A stretch of 64,000 nucleotides of DNA from CAZNPH01 sp964574985 (lineage in GTDB: Bacteria > Bacteroidota > Bacteroidia > Bacteroidales > SM23-62): positions 48,787-112,786 of the forward strand of contig CAZNPH010000013.1 of the NCBI GenBank assembly GCA_964574985.1. Direction: 5' to 3'. Below, in pieces: positions 34,113-41,480 of the stretch. The notes under the pieces were generated by a model. The model made no database searches, had not been told where the DNA came from, and worked only from the letters and a program-made list of their open reading frames with translations. Position 1 is the first letter of the stretch, and every line of letters begins with the position of its first letter. A program made the translations under genes and the position numbers.

Positions 34113-34502
34113 TCATATCTTCATTTCCACGAGCACCTGATTCTTGGGTACTTTGGATCCTTCCTGCACATGGATTTTTTTTATCACGCCTTTGCGTGAT
34201 GACTTGATCCTGTTCTTCATTTTCATGGCTTCCAGGATCAGAATGTCTTCACCTTTTTTTACCGTTTGTCCCTGGCTGACAAAAATCTTCAATACGGTAC
34301 CCGGTATGACCGCTGTGATGGCCCCCAGATCAGGGACAGAACCTGCACGCCGGTTCTCAAACTTCTTATTGTACAGGGTCCTGTACTTCGTGCCATTGAT
34401 CACCAGGGATTTGCATCTTAAATTTTTGTCGCCGAGTTTGCTCTGAACACCCGGCAATGCCTGCCTGGTTTTGTTAACTTCGCGGGAATTTATTTTTGCC
34501 AT
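34113..34502 (-). CDS. Biotin carboxyl carrier subunit of an acyl-CoA carboxylase
   Basis: The protein has 129 residues. The C-terminal biotinyl/lipoyl domain (about 60-129) carries the biotin attachment motif LEAMKMKN, with the modified lysine near residue 93. GTVLKIFVSQGQTVKKGEDIL and the final VQEGSKVPKNQVLVEMKI complete the barrel. The N-terminal 50 residues are basic and less conserved, as in the gamma subunits of methylmalonyl-CoA decarboxylase or propionyl-CoA carboxylase. It lies 11 bases after the carboxyltransferase gene, so both belong to one complex. The biotin carboxylase subunit is not in the window. Confidence 0.92.
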   Translation of the reverse strand: MAKINSREVNKTRQALPGVQSKLGDKNLRCKSLVINGTKYRTLYNKKFENRRAGSVPDLGAITAVIPGTVLKIFVSQGQTVKKGEDILILEAMKMKNRIKSSRKGVIKKIHVQEGSKVPKNQVLVEMKI

Positions 34503-34513
34503 GGGTCATTTAT

Positions 34514-36058
34514 TTAGAACGGTGGGATCCCATGTTTTTTCCTGGGCAGGTAAACCGATTTATTTCCCGAAACCTCCACCGCATGCAACAATACCTTCCG
34601 GGTTTCAGAAGGTTCGATCACCGCATCGATATAACCCTTGGAAGCCGCTACATACGGATTGGCGAATTTTTGCTTGTATTCCTTTACCTTCTGTTTTCTT
34701 ACTTTGTCCGGGTCTTCGGCTGCCCTGATCTCTTTGCGGAAAATGATGTTTGCCGCTCCTTCCGGACCCATAACGGCAATCTCTGCCCCGGGCCATGCAA
34801 AGACAAAATCTGCCCGTAAATGACGTGAATTCATGGCTATGTAACCACCCCCGTATGCTTTCCTCAGAATCACGGTAATCTTGGGAACGGTGGCTTCGCT
34901 GTATGCATACAGCACTTTTGCCCCGTGACGGATCACGCCGGCATGCTCCTGATCGATCCCCGGCAGGTATCCGGGCAGGTCCACCAGGGTAACGACGGGG
35001 ATATTGAATGAATCGCAGAAACGGATGAAACGTGCCGCCTTGTCCGAGGAATCGACATCCAGCACACCGGCAAGCACCATGGGTTGATTACATACAAAGC
35101 CTGCGGTCTCCCCTTTGAGCCTTCCGAAACCGATCACCATGTTCTCTGCCCAGAACTGCTGTATTTCAAAAAAATCAGAATCATCCGCGATGGCACGGAT
35201 CACATCCCGGACATCATAGGGTTGCCTGGGATCGCTGGGTACGATATCGTCTATCCTGACCAGTGTTTTGGGGTCTTTGGGGGGGTATTTCTTTGCTTTC
35301 TGGGTATTGCTCCAGGGGATGAAGGAAACCAGTTTCTTGATCTGTTCGAAGCATTCCACCTCACTGGTTGCATAAAAATGAGCATTCCCGGAGATCTCGC
35401 TGTGAACCTTTGCACCCCCCAGGTCCTCCATGCTGATCTCTTCGCCGAGGACAGTTCTGATCACTTCCGGACCGGTGATGAACATCTTGGAGATCTTGTC
35501 CACCACAAATACAAAATCGGTCAGGGCAGGTGAATAGACCGCGCCTCCTGCACAGGGACCGAGGATCACCGAAATCTGGGGAATGACGCCCGATGCCAGT
35601 GTATTCCTGAAAAAGATCTCCCCGTAACCGGCCAGGGAATTGACTCCTTCCTGAATCCGCGCTCCCCCCGAGTCATTGATGCCGATCAGGGGCATTCGCA
35701 TTTTCAGGGCATGATCCATGATCTTGGTGATCTTGCGGGCATGCATAAGTCCGAGTGAACCACCGGCCACAGTGAAATCCTGGGCAAAAATGCAAACGGG
35801 TGCCCCGAAGATGGTCCCCGTTCCGATGATGACACCATCCCCGTGCAGGGTTTTCTTATCCATGTCAAAATCCTTGGCTTCGTGCTCCACGAAAAGATCA
35901 TATTCGTTGAAGGATTCCTTGTCGAGCAAGGCAATGATCCTTTCCCTGGCCGTCATTTTGCCCATGGCCATCTGTTTTTCGATGGCTTTTTCTCCCCCGC
36001 CCTGCAATACTTCTTGCCTTTTCTTTTTTAATTCAAGAATTTTTCTTTTTAAAGCCAT
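34514..36058 (-). CDS. Acyl-CoA carboxylase carboxyltransferase subunit (propionyl/methylmalonyl-CoA type)
   Basis: This 514-residue protein is made of two crotonase-like halves. The first has TARERIIALLDKESFNEYD, DFTVAGGSLGLMHARKI and an oxyanion-forming SGGARIQEGVNSLAGYGEIF. The second has TAGFVCNQPMVLAGVLDVDSSDKAARF, LVDLPGYLPGIDQEH and LRKAYGGGYIAM, then PGAEIAVMGPEGAANI. These match the beta subunit of propionyl-CoA carboxylase and the alpha subunit of methylmalonyl-CoA decarboxylase, which move CO2 between biotin and the acyl-CoA. Which direction is used cannot be told from the sequence. The following gene supplies the biotin carrier. MeaB elsewhere in the window supports a propionate/methylmalonyl-CoA pathway. 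Confidence 0.95.
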   Translation of the reverse strand: MALKRKILELKKKRQEVLQGGGEKAIEKQMAMGKMTARERIIALLDKESFNEYDLFVEHEAKDFDMDKKTLHGDGVIIGTGTIFGAPVCIFAQDFTVAGGSLGLMHARKITKIMDHALKMRMPLIGINDSGGARIQEGVNSLAGYGEIFFRNTLASGVIPQISVILGPCAGGAVYSPALTDFVFVVDKISKMFITGPEVIRTVLGEEISMEDLGGAKVHSEISGNAHFYATSEVECFEQIKKLVSFIPWSNTQKAKKYPPKDPKTLVRIDDIVPSDPRQPYDVRDVIRAIADDSDFFEIQQFWAENMVIGFGRLKGETAGFVCNQPMVLAGVLDVDSSDKAARFIRFCDSFNIPVVTLVDLPGYLPGIDQEHAGVIRHGAKVLYAYSEATVPKITVILRKAYGGGYIAMNSRHLRADFVFAWPGAEIAVMGPEGAANIIFRKEIRAAEDPDKVRKQKVKEYKQKFANPYVAASKGYIDAVIEPSETRKVLLHAVEVSGNKSVYLPRKKHGIPPF

Positions 36059-36176
36059 AATCCGGAAGTTAAAATGCCGGAACCATGAAGAACCGGTTAC
36101 GGCATGGAACGGAATACAACGTTACGAAATCATTCCATATAAAAAAAATTTTGCCTTCCAAAAGGAACCGGAACGA

Positions 36177-37271
36177 TCAGTTGGGGGCCGCCCGTACCAT
36201 GAAAATGGCAACGATCAGAAAAAGGATATTGGGTAACCACACAGCCAATAAGGGATTCAATATCCCACCAATGGCAAACTGGGAAGAAAACTGCATGAAA
36301 AGAATGTAAGAAAAAGCGATCAGCAATCCGGCACCGATCTGGACGCCAATGCCTCCCTTCACTTTTCTGGAAGAAACCGAAACGCCGATGAGGGTTAATA
36401 TGAAAGTGGAAAAAGGAAAGGAAAACCTGCGGTATTTCTCGATCAGATAATTGGTGATGTTCGATTCTCCCTGCAGTTTTTGCTGTTCAATAAACTCGTT
36501 CAACTCCCCCATTTTCATGGTTTCCACATAATTGGTCCTTCGCTTGAAATCGGACGGATGCAGGGCCAGTGCCGTATCGATGCTGCTTCCCCGGATGATA
36601 TCTTCTTCCATTCCCCGGATATCCCGGATGTAATAATTCCGCACGGTCCATACCTCTTTTTGGGAATTCCATTTGATATAGTCGGCCATCAATTTGGAAA
36701 CCAGCTTTCCGTCCTCAAATTTTTCAATGGAGAACTTGTGACCCACATCCGACATGCTGCTGTAATTTTCCATATATATGAAAATGCCCGGACGGATCTG
36801 ACGGTGTATGTTTTTTTCAGAGATGCGGTATGGACGGGAATGGATATATTTCTCTTCAAAATCCAGTTTGACCTTGTTCGCCCCGGGAATGACAAAATTG
36901 GTGAAAAGAAAGGAAAACAGGGCAATAAAAGTGCCAGCGATCATATAGGGTTTCAGCAGCCGCAGGAAACTCATGCCGTTCCCCAGAATGGCGATGATCT
37001 CCGTATTGTATGCCATTTTGGAGGTGAAATATATAACGGCAATAAAGGTGAACAGGGAACTGAAAAGCACGGCAAAATAGGGGATAAAGTTCAGATAATA
37101 ATCGAAGATCACTTCCCTGAGGGGTGCCTTGTTCTCAATGAAATCATCGATCTTTTCAGAAAAATCAAAAATGACCGCGATGGCCAGGATCAGTATGATC
37201 GAAAAAAAGAAAGTCCCCAGGAATTTCCTGATGATGTATTTGTCGATTATGGTAATGCCCGGTATCCTCAT
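36177..37271 (-). CDS. LptF/LptG family permease
   Basis: The protein has 364 residues. Hydrophobic helices lie at about 15-35, 50-75 and 95-115 near the N-terminus and three more near the C-terminus (FPFSTFILTLIGVSVS, then IGAGLLIAFSYILFMQF). The central soluble part is a beta-jellyroll-like periplasmic domain. IIDKYIIRKFLGTFFFS at the start is the family signature (YjgP/YjgQ). It is part of the ABC machine that extracts lipopolysaccharide from the inner membrane. Whether it is LptF or LptG is not clear, and the partner permease is not adjacent. It overlaps tgt by 4 bases (ATGA), so the two are translationally coupled. Confidence 0.9.
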   Translation of the reverse strand: MRIPGITIIDKYIIRKFLGTFFFSIILILAIAVIFDFSEKIDDFIENKAPLREVIFDYYLNFIPYFAVLFSSLFTFIAVIYFTSKMAYNTEIIAILGNGMSFLRLLKPYMIAGTFIALFSFLFTNFVIPGANKVKLDFEEKYIHSRPYRISEKNIHRQIRPGIFIYMENYSSMSDVGHKFSIEKFEDGKLVSKLMADYIKWNSQKEVWTVRNYYIRDIRGMEEDIIRGSSIDTALALHPSDFKRRTNYVETMKMGELNEFIEQQKLQGESNITNYLIEKYRRFSFPFSTFILTLIGVSVSSRKVKGGIGVQIGAGLLIAFSYILFMQFSSQFAIGGILNPLLAVWLPNILFLIVAIFMVRAAPN

Positions 37272-38398
37272 AACCTTTCAGCCAGTTTTTTCACCATTCT
37301 GTCTTTCCAGCCGGAAAATGTTCCCTGCCTGATCTTATTTGCCGCCTCCCGCATCAGCCATGCATAAAAGCGCAGATTGTGCAGGGTTGCAATCCGGGCC
37401 CCCAGCATCTCCCGGGAAACAATCAAATGACGCAGATAGGCCTTTGAATATTGTTCGTCCACAAATGAAGTGCCAAGCGGATCCAGGGGGGAATGATCCG
37501 TTTTCCATTTTTCATTCCGGATGTTGATGATCCCCTCCGAAGTGAACAGCATTCCGTTGCGGCCGTTCCGCGTGGGTATGACACAGTCGAACATATCAAT
37601 GCCCAGGGCAACCGTTTCAAGTATATTTTCAGGCAAACCCACCCCCATCAGATATCTCGGGCGGCCGGCAGGAAGTATCCCGGTTACCAGCCGGGTCATG
37701 CTGTACATTTCCTCCGGGGGCTCACCCACCGACAATCCCCCGATGGCATTCCCGTTCATATCCTTTCCAGCAACCGTTTCTGACGAAATTTTTCTGAGAT
37801 CGGCATAGGTGCTTCCCTGTACAATGGGGAAAAAAAACTGGGAATAATCAAAGCAGGGCTCAGTCTCCCGGAAACGTTTGATCCCGCGTTCCAACCAGCC
37901 GTGGGTGAGCTCCATGGACTGGCGGGCATAATGCTTGCCGCAGGGATACGGAGTGCATTCATCAAATGCCATGATGATGTCGGCACCAAGTTCCCGCTGG
38001 ATATCCACCACATTTTCGGGGGTAAAAATATGCCGTGACCCGTCGATGTGGGAGCGGAATACCGCTCCTTCCCGGTTGATTTTTCGCTGGGCGGCAAGGG
38101 AAAAAACCTGATACCCACCGCTGTCGGTCAGGATACCCTGCTCCCATCCCATAAACCGGTGAAGTCCGCCTGCCTCCCGTATCACACCTGTACCCGGTCT
38201 CAGATATAAATGATATGCATTGGCCAAAATCAGGGAGGCCTGAATATCATCTTTCAGTTCCCGCTGGTGAACGGCTTTGACTGTTCCGGCGGTACCCACG
38301 GGCATAAAAACCGGGGTATCGATGATTCCGTGACCGGTATATATCTTTCCTGTCCTGGCACATGAATCCTTGTCTGTATGGTCGATCTCGAACCTCAT
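37268..38398 (-). CDS. tgt: Queuine tRNA-ribosyltransferase, without the usual zinc cysteines
   Basis: The protein has 376 residues. The catalytic features of bacterial TGT are present: LTDSGGYQVFSL near 90, FDECTPYPC near 145, GGLSVGEPPEEMY near 215 and the nucleophile region MFDCVIPTRNGRNGML near 265. It exchanges guanine-34 of GU(N) tRNAs for the queuosine precursor. The zinc site of most bacterial enzymes, C-x-C-x2-C followed by a distant His, is not there: the matching segment reads LGTSFVDEQYSKAYLRH near 312, with only the His kept. This may be a lineage variant. A TATCTTTG -7 element lies 14 bases upstream of the start. Confidence 0.93.
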   Translation of the reverse strand: MRFEIDHTDKDSCARTGKIYTGHGIIDTPVFMPVGTAGTVKAVHQRELKDDIQASLILANAYHLYLRPGTGVIREAGGLHRFMGWEQGILTDSGGYQVFSLAAQRKINREGAVFRSHIDGSRHIFTPENVVDIQRELGADIIMAFDECTPYPCGKHYARQSMELTHGWLERGIKRFRETEPCFDYSQFFFPIVQGSTYADLRKISSETVAGKDMNGNAIGGLSVGEPPEEMYSMTRLVTGILPAGRPRYLMGVGLPENILETVALGIDMFDCVIPTRNGRNGMLFTSEGIINIRNEKWKTDHSPLDPLGTSFVDEQYSKAYLRHLIVSREMLGARIATLHNLRFYAWLMREAANKIRQGTFSGWKDRMVKKLAERL

Positions 38399-38412
38399 GG
38401 CAGAATATCACG

Positions 38413-38420
38413 CAAAGATA
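38413..38420 (-). promoter_or_regulatory. -7 element of the tgt-lptF/G operon
   Basis: The minus strand reads TATCTTTG, 14 bases before the tgt ATG. TTAG lies 19 bases upstream in place of TTTG. Confidence 0.45.
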
Positions 38421-38440
38421 ATCAATTGAAATTCTTTGAC

Positions 38441-38448
38441 TAACTTTG
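38441..38448 (+). promoter_or_regulatory. -7 element of the membrane GT2 operon
   Basis: TAACTTTG fits TAnnTTTG and lies 20 bases before the GTG start chosen for the GT2 gene. The -33 region is not recognisable. It is divergent from the tgt promoter 20 bases away. Confidence 0.4.
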
Positions 38449-38468
38449 CAGCTTCTATAACAGGATCC

Positions 38469-39608
38469 GTGAACCTTGACCTGCAGGCATACGATATCGC
38501 TGAGTTGATTGCAGGAGCTGTATTTGCCCTTTCTTTTCCGGTCCAGCTCATATATTATCTTGTATTTTATTTCCGGTTGCTTTTCATTAAAAAAACAAAA
38601 ACCCGTGGCGCTTCAAGGTTTCCGGTTTCCGTGGTCATTTGCGCCCGCGATGAAGCCCGGAACCTGGAAAAATACCTGCCTGTGGTACTTGAACAGGATT
38701 TTCCCGGCTATGAGGTGATCGTGGTAAATGATTGCTCTGAAGACCAGACCGGAAAAGTATTGGAGAAAATGCAGAAAAGATATAAACACCTCCGGTCCAC
38801 CACCATTGTCAGGGATAAAAAATTCACACACGGGAAAAAACTGGCCCTGACCGTGGGGATCAAGGCGGCAAAATATGACTGGCTGCTTCTTACCGATGCC
38901 GACTGCCGGCCGGCGGGAAAGCACTGGATCCGGAGCATGCAAAGGAATTTCACCAAGGATACGGACATCGTGCTCGGATATGGTGGTTACCGGAAAGGAA
39001 AAGGAATACTCAACCTCCTCATCCGCTACGATACCTTCTTTAACGCCATCCAGTATCTGTCCATGGCGGTGGCCGGATTCCCGTATATGGGGGTAGGAAG
39101 GAACCTGGCATACAGGAAACAGGTTTTTTTCAAGTACCGCGGGTTTGCTTCTCATTCGGGCGTACTTTCCGGGGATGACGATCTGTTCGTCAATGAAGCC
39201 GCTCCTGGTGAAAACACCCGGATTGAAATTGATCCCGCATCCCATACGCGATCCGAACCGGAAAAAAAATTGATCCACTGGCTGAAGCAGAAAAAAAGGC
39301 ACCTCACCACCGGGCCACATTACAGGACCCAGACAAAATTCCTCCTGGGCAGTGAGTTGTCCAGCCGCATTCTTCTCTATATTTCCCTGATTTACCTGGT
39401 CATCTGCAATTCCTTCACAATCCCCGCCATATCCGGATATTTGCTGCTTCTCATCCTCCGCCTGACACTCATCAAAATCATGAGCCGCCGTTTGGAAGAA
39501 AAATATTTATTGCTACCTTCGCTTCTGTTCGATCTTCTGATCCCGTTTATCAACGTTTTCCTGTTTTTTACCAATTACACAGAGGCCAAAAGGAACAGAT
39601 GGAAGTAA
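38469..39608 (+). CDS. Membrane glycosyltransferase family 2 protein
   Basis: The protein has 379 residues. The GTG at 38469 is chosen as start. An in-frame TTG at 38436 lies upstream of the -7 element, and the next ATG is inside the catalytic domain. One N-terminal helix (about 15-40) precedes a GT-A domain: PVSVVICARDEARNLEKYLP, NDCSEDQTGKVLE, LLTDADCRP (DxD-like site near 150) and GDDDLFVNEAA near 235. The Q/RxxRW-like position reads KKRHLTT. Two or three helices close the protein, as in processive or polyprenyl-linked GT2 enzymes. The product is unknown. It overlaps the sigma factor gene by 10 bases. Confidence 0.87.
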   Translation: MNLDLQAYDIAELIAGAVFALSFPVQLIYYLVFYFRLLFIKKTKTRGASRFPVSVVICARDEARNLEKYLPVVLEQDFPGYEVIVVNDCSEDQTGKVLEKMQKRYKHLRSTTIVRDKKFTHGKKLALTVGIKAAKYDWLLLTDADCRPAGKHWIRSMQRNFTKDTDIVLGYGGYRKGKGILNLLIRYDTFFNAIQYLSMAVAGFPYMGVGRNLAYRKQVFFKYRGFASHSGVLSGDDDLFVNEAAPGENTRIEIDPASHTRSEPEKKLIHWLKQKKRHLTTGPHYRTQTKFLLGSELSSRILLYISLIYLVICNSFTIPAISGYLLLLILRLTLIKIMSRRLEEKYLLLPSLLFDLLIPFINVFLFFTNYTEAKRNRWK

Positions 39609-40198
39609 ATCCCAATCTCTCGGACAAGGCACGTCATGATTACTCTCTTGTTTTAAAGGCCCGGAAAGGTGATCAGCAGGCATTCGGCGAACTCCTCGGA
39701 CGGTACCGTGATGCCATCTATTTCATGTTGCTGAAAATGGTTAACAATCCTGTCGATGCCGAAGATCTTACCATAGAATCATTCGGGAAGGCTTTCAAAA
39801 GCATCCGCCAGTACACACCGAGTTTCGCATTCAGCACATGGCTTTTCAAGATCGCCACCAACAATTGCATTGATTTTATCAGAAGGAAGCGTGCCACCAC
39901 CATTTCACTCGACCAGGGGTACGAGGAACAGGAAGGCATGTCGGCCTCCATTCAATCGGATACCATGGACCCCGAAGAGATTATGATGAACGAACAAAAG
40001 ATCAAATTGATGAGGAATGTGGTGTCCAGACTGAAACCCCGGTACCGCAGGCTGATCGAACTGAGGTATTTCAGGGAGTATTCCTACGAAGAGATCTCGG
40101 ATGAACTGGAAATTCCCATCGGTACGGTTAAAGCCCAGCTTTTCAGGGCAAGGGAACTCCTTTTCAATATCCTTAATAGCTCCGACACCAAGGTATAG
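39599..40198 (+). CDS. ECF-type RNA polymerase sigma-70 factor
   Basis: The protein has 199 residues. Region 2 spans about 20-95 (YRDAIYFMLLKMVNNPVDAEDLT, then FSTWLFKIATNNCIDFIRRKR). Region 4 spans about 140-195 (LKPRYRRLIELRYFREYSYEEI, then IGTVKAQLFRARELLF). An acidic linker (EGMSASIQSDTMDPEE) joins them. Region 3 is absent, as in ECF factors. No anti-sigma gene is adjacent. The ATG overlaps the end of the GT2 gene, so expression is coupled to it. The genes it controls are unknown. Confidence 0.93.
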   Translation: MEVNPNLSDKARHDYSLVLKARKGDQQAFGELLGRYRDAIYFMLLKMVNNPVDAEDLTIESFGKAFKSIRQYTPSFAFSTWLFKIATNNCIDFIRRKRATTISLDQGYEEQEGMSASIQSDTMDPEEIMMNEQKIKLMRNVVSRLKPRYRRLIELRYFREYSYEEISDELEIPIGTVKAQLFRARELLFNILNSSDTKV

Positions 40199-40217
40199 AA
40201 AGGAGCAATCCGGCCAC

Positions 40218-40841
40218 ATGAACGTCCTTCTGAAATATTTCCCTGACCTGGAAGCGGAAAAACAGTCTGCTTACCGCAAATTGCCCGAACTTTACCGCAC
40301 CTGGAATGAAAGGATGAATTTGATATCCGGAAAGGATCTCCACCGGCTTTTCACCCGCCACATCCTTCATTCGCTTTTTATTGCCCGCATCATTTCTTTT
40401 CCACCCGGATCAAGGGTTATCGATGTGGGAACCGGCGGGGGATTCCCCGGTATCCCGCTGGCCATCTTCTTTCCCGAAGCCCAGTTTGTTCTGAATGATT
40501 CCACGGGTAAAAAGATCAGGGCTGTCAGTAACATCTGCCGGTCGATCGGACTCAAAAACGTGCGCACCCTTTGGGACCGGGCGGAAAATGTCACCGGGCG
40601 GTTTGATTACATCTCAGGCCGGGCAGTAACCACACTGCCGGAATTCCTTAAAATCACCCCGGGCATGGTCAGGGGTCCCTCTCACGGACACCCGGGCACG
40701 GATATCCTTTATCTCAGGGGCGGACCCTTTAATGCCGCTGAAATACCTGACGGATATGTCATCCGGCAATACCGTATCCCGGATTACTTTGATGAGCCGT
40801 ATTTTAAACAAAAATACCTGGTCCGTCTCAACCGCCGGTAA
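40218..40841 (+). CDS. rsmG: 16S rRNA (guanine-527-N7)-methyltransferase
   Basis: The protein has 207 residues from the ATG at 40218 (MNVLLKYFPDL). In-frame codons upstream fall inside the sigma factor gene and give an unrelated sequence. The SAM-binding motif VIDVGTGGGFPGIPLAIFFP is near residue 70, and SGRAVTTLPEFL near 140 is the family's second signature. NLISGKDLHRLFTRHILHS near 35 also fits GidB/RsmG. It methylates G527 of 16S rRNA. It lies 19 bases after the sigma factor stop and is probably in the same transcript. Confidence 0.95.
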   Translation: MNVLLKYFPDLEAEKQSAYRKLPELYRTWNERMNLISGKDLHRLFTRHILHSLFIARIISFPPGSRVIDVGTGGGFPGIPLAIFFPEAQFVLNDSTGKKIRAVSNICRSIGLKNVRTLWDRAENVTGRFDYISGRAVTTLPEFLKITPGMVRGPSHGHPGTDILYLRGGPFNAAEIPDGYVIRQYRIPDYFDEPYFKQKYLVRLNRR

Positions 40842-40864
40842 AATGACTTTTTTATTCCAATCTT

Positions 40865-40894
40865 TTTGCCGCTTTCCAAAAAACATTATTTTTG
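40865..40894 (+). promoter_or_regulatory. Strong promoter reading into the repeat and gap
   Basis: TTTG (40865-40868), 18 bases, then TATTTTTG (40887-40894): a full match to the Bacteroidetes consensus. Transcription should start near 40900, where the sequence reads GTGAAACCCCC and enters the tandem repeat. It could drive rpmH or an unseen gene in the gap. Confidence 0.6.
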
Positions 40895-40920
40895 CAACGT
40901 GAAACCCCCATCACGGGTCC

Positions 40921-40987
40921 GGCGGCAATCGATCCGGCGGCAATCGATCCGGCGGCAATCGATCCGGCGGCAATCGATCCGGCGGCA
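40921..40987. repeat. 15-bp tandem repeat (GGCGGCAATCGATCC), 4.5 copies before the gap
   Basis: Four perfect copies (40921-40980) and a partial fifth end at the N run, so the true copy number is unknown. Each unit holds the palindrome ATCGAT. Read in frame the unit gives RRQSI or PAAID pentapeptides. Confidence 0.95.
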
Positions 40988-41087
40988 NNNNNNNNNNNNN
41001 NNNNNNNNNNNNNNNNNNNNNNNNNNNNNNNNNNNNNNNNNNNNNNNNNNNNNNNNNNNNNNNNNNNNNNNNNNNNNNNNNNNNNNN
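40988..41087. other. Assembly gap of 100 N
   Basis: Exactly 100 unknown bases, the usual placeholder for a gap of unknown size. It begins inside a tandem repeat, which probably caused the assembly break. Confidence 0.98.
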
Positions 41088-41116
41088 AGCCTCCGGTTAA
41101 AGACAAATGGGGGTTC

Positions 41117-41153
41117 GCCGGCCAGGCAGGCGGACAGCCCGCGGGAGGCCGGC
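41117..41153. repeat. GC-rich inverted repeat after the gap
   Basis: GCCGGCC (41117-41123) and GGCCGGC (41147-41153) can pair around a 23-base loop. Just before it, ATGGGGGTT (41107-41115) is the reverse complement of AACCCCCAT at 40903-40911 on the other side of the gap. The block may be one end of a repeated intergenic element. Confidence 0.4.
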
Positions 41154-41226
41154 AACAAAAAATCAAAGTATTTGAACTGACATTATAACGCATTAAATAT
41201 TAAATGATTAACTTAAATATATTCTC

Positions 41227-41382
41227 GTGAAACGCACATTTCAGCCTTCCAACAAAAAAAGACGGAACAAACACGGATTCAGGGCCAGGATGTCAAGTAC
41301 CGGCGGAAAGAAGGTCATTTCCAACCGGAGGGCCAAAGGGAGGAAGAAACTCTCTGTTTCAGAAGGGATCAGATATAAATAA
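41227..41382 (+). CDS. rpmH: 50S ribosomal protein L34
   Basis: This short gene encodes 51 residues beginning with a GTG codon (VKRTFQPSNKKRRNKHGFRA). The run KRTFQPS, then KHGFRARM and RRAKGRKKLS are the universal L34 signature; the last residues, SVSEGIRYK, are an extension seen in this phylum. L34 is a small basic protein of the large ribosomal subunit. The upstream 45 bases are AT-rich without a Shine-Dalgarno sequence, as usual for ribosomal protein genes in Bacteroidetes. A strong terminator follows 22 bases after the stop. It is far from dnaA/rnpA, which do not appear here. Confidence 0.97.
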   Translation: MKRTFQPSNKKRRNKHGFRARMSSTGGKKVISNRRAKGRKKLSVSEGIRYK

Positions 41383-41404
41383 ACAACAGGGACCGATGGT
41401 CCGG

Positions 41405-41437
41405 GACCGCCTGCCAGAAACGGGCGGTCTTTTTTTT
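41405..41437 (+). terminator. Intrinsic terminator of rpmH
   Basis: A perfect 7-bp stem GACCGCC / GGCGGTC with an 11-base loop is followed by eight T (41430-41437). This is the clearest terminator in the window. Confidence 0.9.
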
Positions 41438-41480
41438 CCGGCAGCATAAAATTTATGTATCTTCACTGAAAACTTGATCC

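Larger units (their letters stand above)
40842..41226. other. Gene-free stretch between rsmG and rpmH
   Basis: These 385 bases contain a promoter (40865-40894), a 15-bp tandem repeat, a 100-N gap, a GC-rich inverted repeat (41117-41153) and an AT-rich leader before rpmH. No gene can be supported because the gap hides an unknown length. Open frames through the repeat exist on both strands but are explained by the repeat length being a multiple of three. Confidence 0.7.

Noticed and set aside
40921..40987. Possible CRISPR array
   Set aside because: The copies are directly adjacent without spacers and only 15 bp long, and no cas gene is present.
41117..41153. Terminator reading of the GC-rich inverted repeat
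   Set aside because: The T-rich side lies before the stem on the minus strand and an A run follows on the plus strand, so it cannot terminate in either direction.
40866..41193. Open frames on both strands through the 15-bp repeat and the N run
   Set aside because: The frames stay open because the repeat unit is a multiple of three and N cannot make stops. The sequence under the N is unknown, so no protein is claimed.
41241..41447. Minus-strand frame of 68 codons
   Set aside because: It is antisense to rpmH, whose protein is unmistakable, and its end covers the rpmH terminator.
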